Of a stretch of 64,000 nt of DNA, positions 25,257-32,639 are shown piece by piece. The translations under genes and the position numbers were made by a program. Numbering within the stretch: the first letter of the stretch is position 1; every line of letters begins with the position of its first letter. The notes beneath the pieces are model-generated. The model made no database searches, was not told the DNA's origin, and saw nothing but the letters and a program-made list of their open reading frames with translations. Source of the DNA: Oscillibacter sp. PC13 (GTDB taxonomy: Bacteria; Bacillota; Clostridia; Oscillospirales; Oscillospiraceae); NCBI RefSeq assembly GCF_900115635.1, contig NZ_FOXE01000013.1:23899-87898 (forward strand), given 5' to 3'.

Positions 25257-26521
25257 TCCGCTGCCTCCTTCCCCTTCAGGAAATACACCGTATCCAGAGA
25301 AACCGTCCGCATGGCGGCAAAAATCCGGTCCGCCGTGACGTTTTGTATTTCCTTTGCCAGCAGATCCGGCGTCTCCGCCTGTCCGGTGGCAGCCTGTCCC
25401 AGATAGAAGTTTTCCAGCTTTCCCTGGGAGTCTCCCATGGAAGCATAGGCATTCAGCAGCGTGCTGCGGGCGCCCTCCAGCTCCCAGTCCTCCAAATCAC
25501 CGTCCTGCACAGCCTTCAGCTGCAGCGTAATCTCATCGTAGGCCTTCTGATAGTTCTGGAACTCAATGCCGGAGGACACGGTAATCATTCCCTTCTGGCG
25601 GTGATAGACCGAGGAGGCGAAATAGCAGAGGGACAGCTTCTCCCGCACATTTAAAAACAGCTTGGAGTTGCTGGATCCGCCGAAGATGGTATTTCCCATC
25701 AGCAGCGCGGCAGTATCCTCACTGCCGCAGGCAAAGCCCATCCCCAGCTTTCCCTGTGTCACGTCCATGGCGTCCTCCACCACCTTGACCTCCGGACGAA
25801 GCACATGGGGCGTTGCCAGGGCAATGTCCCGGATGCCATCCCGCGGCAGCGTGGCCAGCGCGTGAAGCAGCGCCTGCTCCACACGCTCCAGCGCCGCGCT
25901 GCCGCTGTATATCAGCTCCAGGCGGGCAGTGGAGATCAGGTCTCCGTACTGGGCGTACAACTTCTGCAGCTGCAGTTTTTCCACGCTCTTTTCGTCACCC
26001 AGCCTGGAAATTCCATATGGCTCCCCAGTGCACATCTCCTGCAGCAGCCGCAGATCGGCATAATCCCGCTTATCATTGATGATGCTGCGGACTGCGTCTG
26101 CCAGGTTCTGCTTCTCGCTTTCGAAATAGGCGGGCACAAACCGCCCCCGCTCTGTGGCGGGATCGCAGATCAGCTCTCCCAGTATATCCGCCACCGGTTC
26201 CAGCAGCTTCTCACCGCCGGGCACAAAGCTGTCGTCAATCAGGCTGGCCACAAAGCCCACGCACTGATTTTCGCCCCTTTTTCGGACGGTATAATCGATG
26301 CGCGCGCCATACAGGCGGTCCAGCTGCTCTGACAGTGCCCCCAGATCCGGGCAGCTGACGGTGCCCCGCCGCAGCACTGCCGGCAGCAGCGCACATGCTG
26401 AAACCCGCTCCTGGCTCAAGGGCGTCACAAACTGGGCCGACAGCAGGCTGGTTTTAAATTTCTGCGCCGGAAGATACGTCAGGTATACCCCAGCGGCAAT
26501 TTCTTTTCTGGTTCCTTCCAC
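25253..26521 (-). CDS. ymfF: M16-like protein, YmfF-like (non-catalytic partner)
   Basis: A 422-residue M16-fold protein without the HxxEH zinc motif; instead it keeps the substrate-side region (FASSVYHRQKGMITVSSGIE) with the Arg/Tyr pair. This is the usual complementary partner of an active M16 subunit. It has its own promoter and is first in the ymfF-ymfH-lgt-folD group. Role in a peptide-processing heterodimer is inferred from the family. Confidence 0.86.
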   Translation of the reverse strand: MEGTRKEIAAGVYLTYLPAQKFKTSLLSAQFVTPLSQERVSACALLPAVLRRGTVSCPDLGALSEQLDRLYGARIDYTVRKRGENQCVGFVASLIDDSFVPGGEKLLEPVADILGELICDPATERGRFVPAYFESEKQNLADAVRSIINDKRDYADLRLLQEMCTGEPYGISRLGDEKSVEKLQLQKLYAQYGDLISTARLELIYSGSAALERVEQALLHALATLPRDGIRDIALATPHVLRPEVKVVEDAMDVTQGKLGMGFACGSEDTAALLMGNTIFGGSSNSKLFLNVREKLSLCYFASSVYHRQKGMITVSSGIEFQNYQKAYDEITLQLKAVQDGDLEDWELEGARSTLLNAYASMGDSQGKLENFYLGQAATGQAETPDLLAKEIQNVTADRIFAAMRTVSLDTVYFLKGKEAAE

Positions 26522-26589
26522 TGTTTCAGCTCCTTCTGCCGCACGGGGCAGCTCCCCGGCGGAATTTGAATCATTTATCGAGATATAAC

Positions 26590-26618
26590 ATTATAGTATA
26601 TCTTCCCATATAATTCAA
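26590..26618 (-). promoter_or_regulatory. Promoter of the ymfF-ymfH operon
   Basis: On the minus strand TTGAAT, 17 bases, TATAAT; the -10 lies about 70 bases upstream of the ymfF start. Confidence 0.75.
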
Positions 26619-26634
26619 ATTCTATTTTCCCTTC

Positions 26635-27615
26635 TTATCCAAGCACGTCCTCCAGCACCCGCTGGAAATTTCCATGGGCAATTTTTTCACGCTCTTCCAC
26701 TGTCATACCCAGCTGCTCCAGCCAGTAGAACAGATTTTTGATCTGGGCGGCATCCTCCAGCCCTTCCGCGCCCTCGTTGCCCGGCCCCATAAAGTGGCAA
26801 AAATCAAAGCCGCAGCCAACATGTTCCACGCCGATGACATCCGCCATATGAGCCGCATGCCGGGCCAAAGTCCGGGCGGTCTGCTGCCTGTGATCCTCGT
26901 GAACGAAACCGTGATAAGCATTCAGCCCTACCACGCCGTCTACATCCCGAATGGCCCGCAGCTGGTCGTCCGACAGATTCCGCCGCACGTCGCACAAACG
27001 CCGGCAATTGGAATGAGATGCAATCACCGGTGCTGCCGTCAGCTTCATCACATCCCAGAAACTCCCGTCATTCAGATGGGACACATCCACCAGCATCCGC
27101 TTTTTCTGCATCCTTCGTACGGCCTGCCGTCCCAGCTCCGACAGGCCGCTGTAAGCGTCTCCCCCTGCACCGGTGGCGAAGGCATTCTCCTCATTCCAGG
27201 TCAGCATTCCGGTTCTGGCTCCCGCGTCATAGTACCAGTCGATGCCGCGCAGCTCCGTCCCGATGGCCGCCATGCCCTCGATTCCCAGGAAAGCATAGAT
27301 CTTCCCCTCCCCCCGGGCAGCTGCCGCTTCCGTCCAGCTATGTACCAGCCGCATGCGCTCACACTCCGCAAGGTCATCCCTGGCGTAGGAAAGCATCTGG
27401 TGCGTCCGTCCGAGAAATGCCTCCGGTGCACACCAATCCGTATCCTTCCAAAAGGTCTCCCCCACTGCTGCACTGGTCCAGACCGACAGCACCAATCCCT
27501 CCAGGCCGCCCTTTTGCAGCCGATCCAGATGGCGTCTCTCCAGCACCCGGCTCTCCCCCGCCAGGCGCCGCCGCGCCACATCGTACAGCAGATCGGAATG
27601 CGCGTCAAATACCAT
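26635..27615 (-). CDS. Membrane dipeptidase-type peptidase (M19)
   Basis: A 326-residue amidohydrolase-fold dipeptidase. Zinc-ligand motifs appear in order: FDAHSDLL (HxD), LGIEGMAAIG (Glu), VDVSHLND, IASHSNCR (His) and GCGFDFCHF (Asp). M19 enzymes hydrolyse dipeptides including D-residue and beta-lactam-like substrates. The gene stands alone on the minus strand, divergent from ylxM. Confidence 0.92.
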   Translation of the reverse strand: MVFDAHSDLLYDVARRRLAGESRVLERRHLDRLQKGGLEGLVLSVWTSAAVGETFWKDTDWCAPEAFLGRTHQMLSYARDDLAECERMRLVHSWTEAAAARGEGKIYAFLGIEGMAAIGTELRGIDWYYDAGARTGMLTWNEENAFATGAGGDAYSGLSELGRQAVRRMQKKRMLVDVSHLNDGSFWDVMKLTAAPVIASHSNCRRLCDVRRNLSDDQLRAIRDVDGVVGLNAYHGFVHEDHRQQTARTLARHAAHMADVIGVEHVGCGFDFCHFMGPGNEGAEGLEDAAQIKNLFYWLEQLGMTVEEREKIAHGNFQRVLEDVLG

Positions 27616-27737
27616 GTTTTCTCCTCCAGTTCCCCTGTCATTTCTCCCATCCTATGCGCTTCCCCGCAATTCTGCAAGCAATCCTTATAAAAAAGCGCCC
27701 ACACCTGATTTTTTCTGAATTTCTTCCCAGTTTCCCC

Positions 27738-27766
27738 TTGACTTTTTCATCAAATTCCTGTAAACT
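27738..27766 (+). promoter_or_regulatory. Promoter of ylxM-ffh
   Basis: TTGACT, 17 bases, TAAACT; the -10 ends 47 bases before the ylxM ATG, which has an AGAAAGGAG site. Confidence 0.75.
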
Positions 27767-27813
27767 ATTCCTCGTTGTAAAGGTATAAAACTTTACAGAA
27801 AGGAGTCTTCTCG

Positions 27814-28179
27814 ATGAAAAATCAGACTTACCGCATGACCATGCTCTTCGATTTTTACGGAGAACTCCTGACAGAGCGGCAGAAAGAGTTCTTTGACCTC
27901 TATTATAATGAGGACCTGTCCCTGGCGGAAATTGCGGAAAACGCAGGGATTTCCCGTCAGGGTGTCCGGGATGTCGTTGTCCGGGCGGAGGGTGTCATGC
28001 AGGAAGTGGAGGACAAAACCGGCCTCATCAAACGTTTTGAGGCACTCCGTCCCCATCTGGACGCTATCGAGGCTGCCGCCGCAGAGATCAAAACCATCAA
28101 CTACCGTCAGTATGAGGATGCCCGGCTCAGTGAGTTGGCCGATCTCATCCATGCGGAAACCGCTGCATTGAAGGAATAA
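27814..28179 (+). CDS. ylxM: YlxM/p13-like SRP-associated winged-helix protein
   Basis: A 121-residue DNA-binding-type protein with the sigma-like HTH region (SLAEIAENAGISRQGVRDVVVRAEG) and C-terminal helices. YlxM stimulates SRP GTPase function in Gram-positives and is nearly always next to ffh; here it is three bases ahead of it. It starts the ylxM-ffh-rpsP-khpA plus-strand cluster. Confidence 0.93.
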   Translation: MKNQTYRMTMLFDFYGELLTERQKEFFDLYYNEDLSLAEIAENAGISRQGVRDVVVRAEGVMQEVEDKTGLIKRFEALRPHLDAIEAAAAEIKTINYRQYEDARLSELADLIHAETAALKE

Positions 28180-28182
28180 TCT

Positions 28183-29541
28183 ATGGCATTTGAAGGTCTC
28201 ACTGAAAAACTGAATGCAACGTTCAAAAAGCTCCGGGGCAAGGGCCGTCTGACAGAAAATGACGTTCGGGAGGCCATGCGGGAAGTCCGTCTCGCCCTTC
28301 TGGAAGCGGACGTTGGCTATAAGGTGGTCAAGGAATTTGTGTCCAAGGTCACGGAGCGTGCCGTGGGCACCGACGTGCTGGACAGCCTGACCCCCGCTCA
28401 GCAGGTCATCAAAATCGTCAATGAGGAATTGACCAGCCTGATGGGCGGCGGTACCGCCAAGCTCTCCATGGCCAACAACGGCCCCACTGTGGTCATGATG
28501 GTGGGCCTGCAGGGCGCCGGCAAAACCACCACGACCGCGAAGCTGGCCGGGCTGATGCGAAAGCAGTATACAAAACGCCCCCTTCTGGCGGCTTGTGACG
28601 TCTACCGCCCCGCCGCGATTGAGCAGCTGAAGGTGGTGGGCGGCCAGCTGGATCTGCCGGTTTTTGAGCAGGGGCAGGGAGATCCGGTGGAAATCGCTCA
28701 AAACGCCCTCCGCCACGCGAAGGATCACGGCAGCGATATGGTCTTCTTGGATACCGCAGGCCGCCTCCACGTGGACGAGACACTGATGGACGAGCTGAAG
28801 CGGATGAAGGCCGCCGTCCATCCCAATGAGATTTTGCTGGTGGTGGACGCCATGACCGGCCAGGATGCGGTGAACGCCGCGTCTGCCTTTGACGAGGCTC
28901 TTGGCATTGACGGCGTGATTCTCACCAAGCTGGACGGTGACGCCCGCGGCGGCGCCGCCCTCTCCATCCGGGCCTCCACTGGAAAACCCATCAAATTTGT
29001 GGGTACCGGCGAAAAGCTGGATATGATCGAGCCCTTCCATCCAGACCGCATGGCCTCCCGGATTCTCGGTATGGGCGATATGCTGTCCTTTATTGAAAAA
29101 GCCCAGCAGACGTATGATGAGAAGCAGGCGGCCAAGCTGCAGGAAAAGATGCGGAAAAACCGTCTCTCCCTGCAGGACTATTATGAGCAGCTTCAGCAGC
29201 TTCGTGGCATGGGAGATTTAAGCCAGCTGGCGGGTATGATGCCCGGCGGCATGGGGAAGCAGCTGCAGGGCGCCAGCATTGATGAAAAGGCGCTGGCCCA
29301 TACAGAAGCCATCATCCTCTCCATGACTCCGCTGGAGCGGGAAAATCCACAGATTCTGAATGCCAGCCGGAAGCGGCGGATTGCCGCAGGCTGCGGTCTG
29401 GAGGTCGTGGATGTGAATCGGCTGCTCAAGCAGTTTGATGCCATCCAGCAGCTGACAAAGCAATTCTCCCGGGGACGGATACCCCAGATGGGTGGCCGCG
29501 GCCCCATGTCCGGGTTTGGACGGAAAAAGCGGTTTAAATAA
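28183..29541 (+). CDS. ffh: Signal recognition particle GTPase Ffh
   Basis: A 452-residue SRP54 protein: N domain, G domain with GLQGAGKTTTTAKLA, DVYRPAAIEQL, DTAGRLHVDE and TKLDGDARGG, and a Met-rich M domain (MGDLSQLAGMMPGGMGKQ...) binding signal peptides and 4.5S RNA. It targets membrane proteins to the translocon through FtsY. Length and motifs are normal. The 4.5S RNA gene is not evident here. Confidence 0.97.
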   Translation: MAFEGLTEKLNATFKKLRGKGRLTENDVREAMREVRLALLEADVGYKVVKEFVSKVTERAVGTDVLDSLTPAQQVIKIVNEELTSLMGGGTAKLSMANNGPTVVMMVGLQGAGKTTTTAKLAGLMRKQYTKRPLLAACDVYRPAAIEQLKVVGGQLDLPVFEQGQGDPVEIAQNALRHAKDHGSDMVFLDTAGRLHVDETLMDELKRMKAAVHPNEILLVVDAMTGQDAVNAASAFDEALGIDGVILTKLDGDARGGAALSIRASTGKPIKFVGTGEKLDMIEPFHPDRMASRILGMGDMLSFIEKAQQTYDEKQAAKLQEKMRKNRLSLQDYYEQLQQLRGMGDLSQLAGMMPGGMGKQLQGASIDEKALAHTEAIILSMTPLERENPQILNASRKRRIAAGCGLEVVDVNRLLKQFDAIQQLTKQFSRGRIPQMGGRGPMSGFGRKKRFK

Positions 29542-29609
29542 TTTTGTATATAAGTGCACGGCATTTATAGAAATATTCGATTTTTTTAATTTTTTTGGAG
29601 GTAACAAAC

Positions 29610-29849
29610 ATGGTTAAAATCAGACTGCGCCGTATGGGCGCCAAGAAGGCTCCCTTCTATCGCGTTGTGGTTGCCGATTCCCGCTTCCCCCGGGACGGCC
29701 GTTTTATCGAGGAGCTTGGTACCTACAACCCTTGCGTGGCTCCTGCCGAGATCAAAATTGATACCGAGCGCGCCCAGGCCTGGATCAAGTCCGGTGCCCA
29801 GCCCACCGATACGGTCAGAGCTCTGCTGAAAAAAGTAGAAGTCCTCTGA
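29610..29849 (+). CDS. rpsP: 30S ribosomal protein S16
   Basis: A 79-residue ribosomal protein ([42 protein letters not shown]). TTGGAGGT precedes the ATG. It sits 68 bases after ffh in a T-rich gap and 15 bases before khpA. Confidence 0.97.
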   Translation: MVKIRLRRMGAKKAPFYRVVVADSRFPRDGRFIEELGTYNPCVAPAEIKIDTERAQAWIKSGAQPTDTVRALLKKVEVL

Positions 29850-29864
29850 TTCGGAGGGCGGAGC

Positions 29865-30095
29865 ATGAAAGACTTGCTGCTCTACATCGCCAGAAACCTC
29901 GTGGATGATCCCGACGCCGTCTCTGTTACGGAAGTGCAGGGCGATCAGGAACTGACGTTGGAGCTGCGCGTCGCCCCCGACGACATGGGCAAGGTCATCG
30001 GCCGTCAGGGTCGCATCGCAAAGGAGATCCGGACCGTGATCCGCTCCTATGCCCAGCGTACCGGCGTAAAGGTTTCCGTCGATATTGTAGACTAA
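29865..30095 (+). CDS. khpA: KH-domain RNA-binding protein KhpA
   Basis: A 76-residue single KH domain with the GxxG loop in VIGRQGRIAKEIRTVIR. KhpA with KhpB binds RNA and affects cell division and elongation in Firmicutes. It follows rpsP closely and is closed by a strong terminator, so rimM-trmD downstream are not read through freely. Confidence 0.95.
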   Translation: MKDLLLYIARNLVDDPDAVSVTEVQGDQELTLELRVAPDDMGKVIGRQGRIAKEIRTVIRSYAQRTGVKVSVDIVD

Positions 30096-30127
30096 AAAGA
30101 AGCGGTGCAGCTGCACCGCTTCTTTTT
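30094..30127 (+). terminator. Terminator after khpA
   Basis: A 34-base perfect palindrome (AAAAAGAAGCGGTGCAG with its complement) with no unpaired bases, ending in five T, overlaps the khpA stop codon. Confidence 0.92.
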
Positions 30128-30306
30128 CTCACTCTACCGCTATAAAATCCATATTCCCAGCCGGAGTATGCTCACAGTACAACCCGGCTCATGGTGTAAT
30201 CATCTGCCCCAGAGATAGGAATATGCGCCTAATCTCCGCAGGGCTGCGTCCATTCTTTGCATTCTGTTTGCTTCAAAATCCCATACCTGTGCTCAAAAAG
30301 CACCTC

Positions 30307-30335
30307 TTGTCCTTCTGGACAAAGTACGCTATAAT
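30307..30335 (+). promoter_or_regulatory. Promoter of the HEPN-like gene and rimM-trmD
   Basis: TTGTCC, 17 bases, perfect TATAAT; the -10 ends 60 bases before the ATG at 30396. It is the only clear promoter between the khpA terminator and trmD. Confidence 0.78.
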
Positions 30336-30395
30336 GTCCGCAGTATTATGGTGGTTTGTACCGCTCTCGCCAAAGTTGTCAGGGGGAATCTCTCT

Positions 30396-31079
30396 ATGGC
30401 CCGGCTTTTCACCAACAGTTTCACCTTTGCCGAAATCGCCGTAAAACATTTCTTGAGCGGTGAAGAGGCCTACCAAAAGCTCCTCCCTCTCTTCTCTCAG
30501 GAGGATGTGGATGCCATGTATCAGCGCAGCCTTCTCGAAATGCCTGCGGAACAGGAGTTCAGCATTTCCATTTGCTTTTCTGCCATGGCACTGGAGGCAT
30601 TCATCTATGATTACGCCGCCCGAAATCTAGGGGACGGCTATGTCTCCAAGTATCTGGACAAGCTGGATCTGACCTCCAAGTGGCTGGTGATTCCCCGGCT
30701 TATCACCGGTTCTGTCATCGATCCCGGCTGTCGGGCAATCAATTTGCTCCGGGAACTGGTTCAGGAGCGAAACCGCCTGGTCCACAGCAAATCCAAGGCA
30801 GTTTCCTTCACTCCGGAGTTTCTGGAATGGTTTGCAGAAACACAGTCGTATCTGCCGGAACGCCTGTCAGCGCTGAAAGGTCTTATGGCGGTCTATCATC
30901 TGGCTGCGCTGCTGGACGGTCTGGATGGCGAAGCGCACGCCCGGTTTTCCCTATCCATCGGCAGCTGCTACAATGCCGATAACCCCGCTGATTTTACCAT
31001 GCACGAGGACTGGGCTTCCATTTTTCCCCTGTTCCGCAGCCTTTCTAAGCAGAATCCGCCTCGCCGAACTACGAAATGA
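30396..31079 (+). CDS. HEPN-like protein of unknown function
   Basis: A 227-residue helical protein. The stretch ERNRLVHSKSK holds the R-x4-H pattern with an adjacent Asn that marks the HEPN fold, found in many ribonuclease toxins and nucleotide-binding proteins; FSAMALEAFIYDYAARNL upstream resembles the first HEPN helix. The ATG has AGGGGGA upstream. It heads a unit with rimM (16 bases later) and trmD, splitting the usual khpA-rimM junction. Not confirmed as a nuclease; the HEPN reading is by motif only. Confidence 0.65.
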   Translation: MARLFTNSFTFAEIAVKHFLSGEEAYQKLLPLFSQEDVDAMYQRSLLEMPAEQEFSISICFSAMALEAFIYDYAARNLGDGYVSKYLDKLDLTSKWLVIPRLITGSVIDPGCRAINLLRELVQERNRLVHSKSKAVSFTPEFLEWFAETQSYLPERLSALKGLMAVYHLAALLDGLDGEAHARFSLSIGSCYNADNPADFTMHEDWASIFPLFRSLSKQNPPRRTTK

Positions 31080-31095
31080 TAAGGAGACGATCTCC

Positions 31096-31602
31096 ATGAA
31101 ACTGGAACGTATTAAAATTGGCCGCATTGTCAACGCCCACGGTATCCGGGGAGAAGTCCGGGTTCAGCCCCGGGGCGGTGATCCGGCCTCTCTCACCCAC
31201 TTCAAAACCTTTTTGCTGGACGGCCAGGCTGTCACCCCCACTGCCAACCATGTTCACAAGAGCTTGGTACTGATGAAGTTCCCCGGTGTGGACGATATGA
31301 ACACCGCCCTGGCTCTGAAGGACAAGGACCTGTATATCCGCCGGGAAGACGCCAACCTGGAGGATGGCCAGTTCTTTGATGATGAGCTGCTGGGCCTCCG
31401 GGTTTTCGACGAGGAAACCGACGAGGAACTGGGGGAGCTGACGGCAGTGGAGAATTATCCGGCCCATCAGGTTTATACTGTCCGCGGCACGCACGAATAC
31501 CTGATTCCTGCCGTGCCCGATGTGTTTATCAAATCTGTGGATATGGACGCGAACCGCATGACCGTCCATATTCTGGAGGGGATGGCCACGGATGCAGATT
31601 GA
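31096..31602 (+). CDS. rimM: 16S rRNA processing protein RimM
   Basis: A 168-residue 30S maturation factor: GRIVNAHGIRGEVRVQP at the N-terminus, a PRC-barrel C-terminal half (LLGLRVFDEETDEELGELTAV) and the VYTVRG...LIPAVPDVF segment. AAGGAGA precedes the ATG. It overlaps trmD by 11 bases. Confidence 0.96.
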   Translation: MKLERIKIGRIVNAHGIRGEVRVQPRGGDPASLTHFKTFLLDGQAVTPTANHVHKSLVLMKFPGVDDMNTALALKDKDLYIRREDANLEDGQFFDDELLGLRVFDEETDEELGELTAVENYPAHQVYTVRGTHEYLIPAVPDVFIKSVDMDANRMTVHILEGMATDAD

Positions 31603-32359
31603 TATTATGACGCTGTTCCCGGAGTCCGTGGATGCCATGCTGAACGTCAGCATTCTGGGCCGTGCCCAAGAGCGGGGATATATTGCCATCCGCACCCATC
31701 AGATCCGGCAGTACACCACCAACAAGCAGATGCAGGTGGACGACTACCCCTACGGCGGAGGCCGCGGCGCCGTCATGCAGGCGGATCCGCTGTACCACTG
31801 CTGGGCGCACATTGTGGAAACCTATGGTCCTGGCCGCACGATTTTCATGTCCCCCTGCGGCCGGACCTTCAATCAGGAGGTGGCGAAGGAGCTGAAGGCA
31901 CAGTATGACCATCTGATTCTCGTCTGCGGCCACTACGAGGGCATCGACCAGCGCTTTATCGACGAGTGTGTGGACGAGGAACTCTCCATGGGCGACTTTG
32001 TTCTCACCGGCGGAGAAATTCCTGCCATGGCGGTGGCGGATGCCGTATGCCGCATGGTCCCCGGCGTTCTGCCGGATGCCGAGTGCTTTCAGGAGGAATC
32101 CCACTGGAACGGCCTGCTGGAGTATCCCCAGTACTCCCGCCCTGCGGAATGGCATGGCCGCCAGGTGCCGGAGATTCTGCTCTCCGGGGACCACGGCAAA
32201 GTGGCCGCCTGGCGGAAGAAGGAGAGCTATAAGCGCACCATCGTCCGCCGTCCGGATCTGTTTGCGCAGTTCGACGCCTCCCAGCTAACCACCAAGGCAG
32301 AGAAAAAAATTCTGGCGGAAGCACAGGCGGAGCTGGCGGAGGAAGCGCCCGAATCCTGA
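31592..32359 (+). CDS. trmD: tRNA (guanine(37)-N1)-methyltransferase TrmD
   Basis: A 255-residue SPOUT methyltransferase that methylates G37 of tRNAs. Knot-fold motifs: DDYPYGGGRGAVM, VCGHYEGIDQRF, and EELSMGDFVLTGGEIPAM. The usual next gene rplS is absent; a terminator follows instead. The C-terminal tail is Ala/Glu rich. Confidence 0.97.
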   Translation: MQIDIMTLFPESVDAMLNVSILGRAQERGYIAIRTHQIRQYTTNKQMQVDDYPYGGGRGAVMQADPLYHCWAHIVETYGPGRTIFMSPCGRTFNQEVAKELKAQYDHLILVCGHYEGIDQRFIDECVDEELSMGDFVLTGGEIPAMAVADAVCRMVPGVLPDAECFQEESHWNGLLEYPQYSRPAEWHGRQVPEILLSGDHGKVAAWRKKESYKRTIVRRPDLFAQFDASQLTTKAEKKILAEAQAELAEEAPES

Positions 32360-32420
32360 TTGCCTTGTCTTTCGTTTTGAAAAAAAGCCCGGTTCTCCCG
32401 CCTTCAGGAGTCCGCAATCA

Positions 32421-32467
32421 AGAACCAGCCCCGTCCATTTAAAAAATGGACGGGGCTGGTTCTTTAT
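32421..32467 (+). terminator. Terminator after trmD
   Basis: A 20-base perfect inverted repeat (AGAACCAGCCCCGTCCATTT with its complement) with a three-base loop, ending in TCTTT, 61 bases beyond trmD. Confidence 0.85.
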
Positions 32468-32556
32468 CAGGCGACAGCTCCGCATCTGTCCCTATGAGAA
32501 TCCTCGTGGATTTTTGAAATTTTTCCGCTTCCCGGAGAACACTATAAAAAAGCCCC

Positions 32557-32585
32557 TTGACAAATACCCCCCAGGGGTATATATT
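32557..32585 (+). promoter_or_regulatory. Copper-responsive promoter of copA
   Basis: TTGACA (32557-32562), a 17-base spacer and TATATT (32580-32585). The spacer is filled by a CsoR-type operator, so a bound repressor would mask the promoter. The copA ATG follows 54 bases after the -10. Confidence 0.87.
32564..32580. promoter_or_regulatory. CsoR-type operator 1
   Basis: ATACCCCCCAGGGGTAT, an inverted repeat of the C-rich/G-rich CsoR class. It lies between the -35 and -10 of the copA promoter. Confidence 0.85.
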
Positions 32586-32597
32586 ACAGTTCAGAAA

Positions 32598-32614
32598 ATA
32601 CCCCCCAGGGGTAT
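32598..32614. promoter_or_regulatory. CsoR-type operator 2
   Basis: An identical 17-base copy of operator 1, 34 bases downstream and beyond the -10, in the transcribed leader. The exact repetition of a palindrome at a cop promoter points to cooperative CsoR binding. Confidence 0.83.
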
Positions 32615-32639
32615 CATCCTCTGGAGAACAGGAGGTCCC

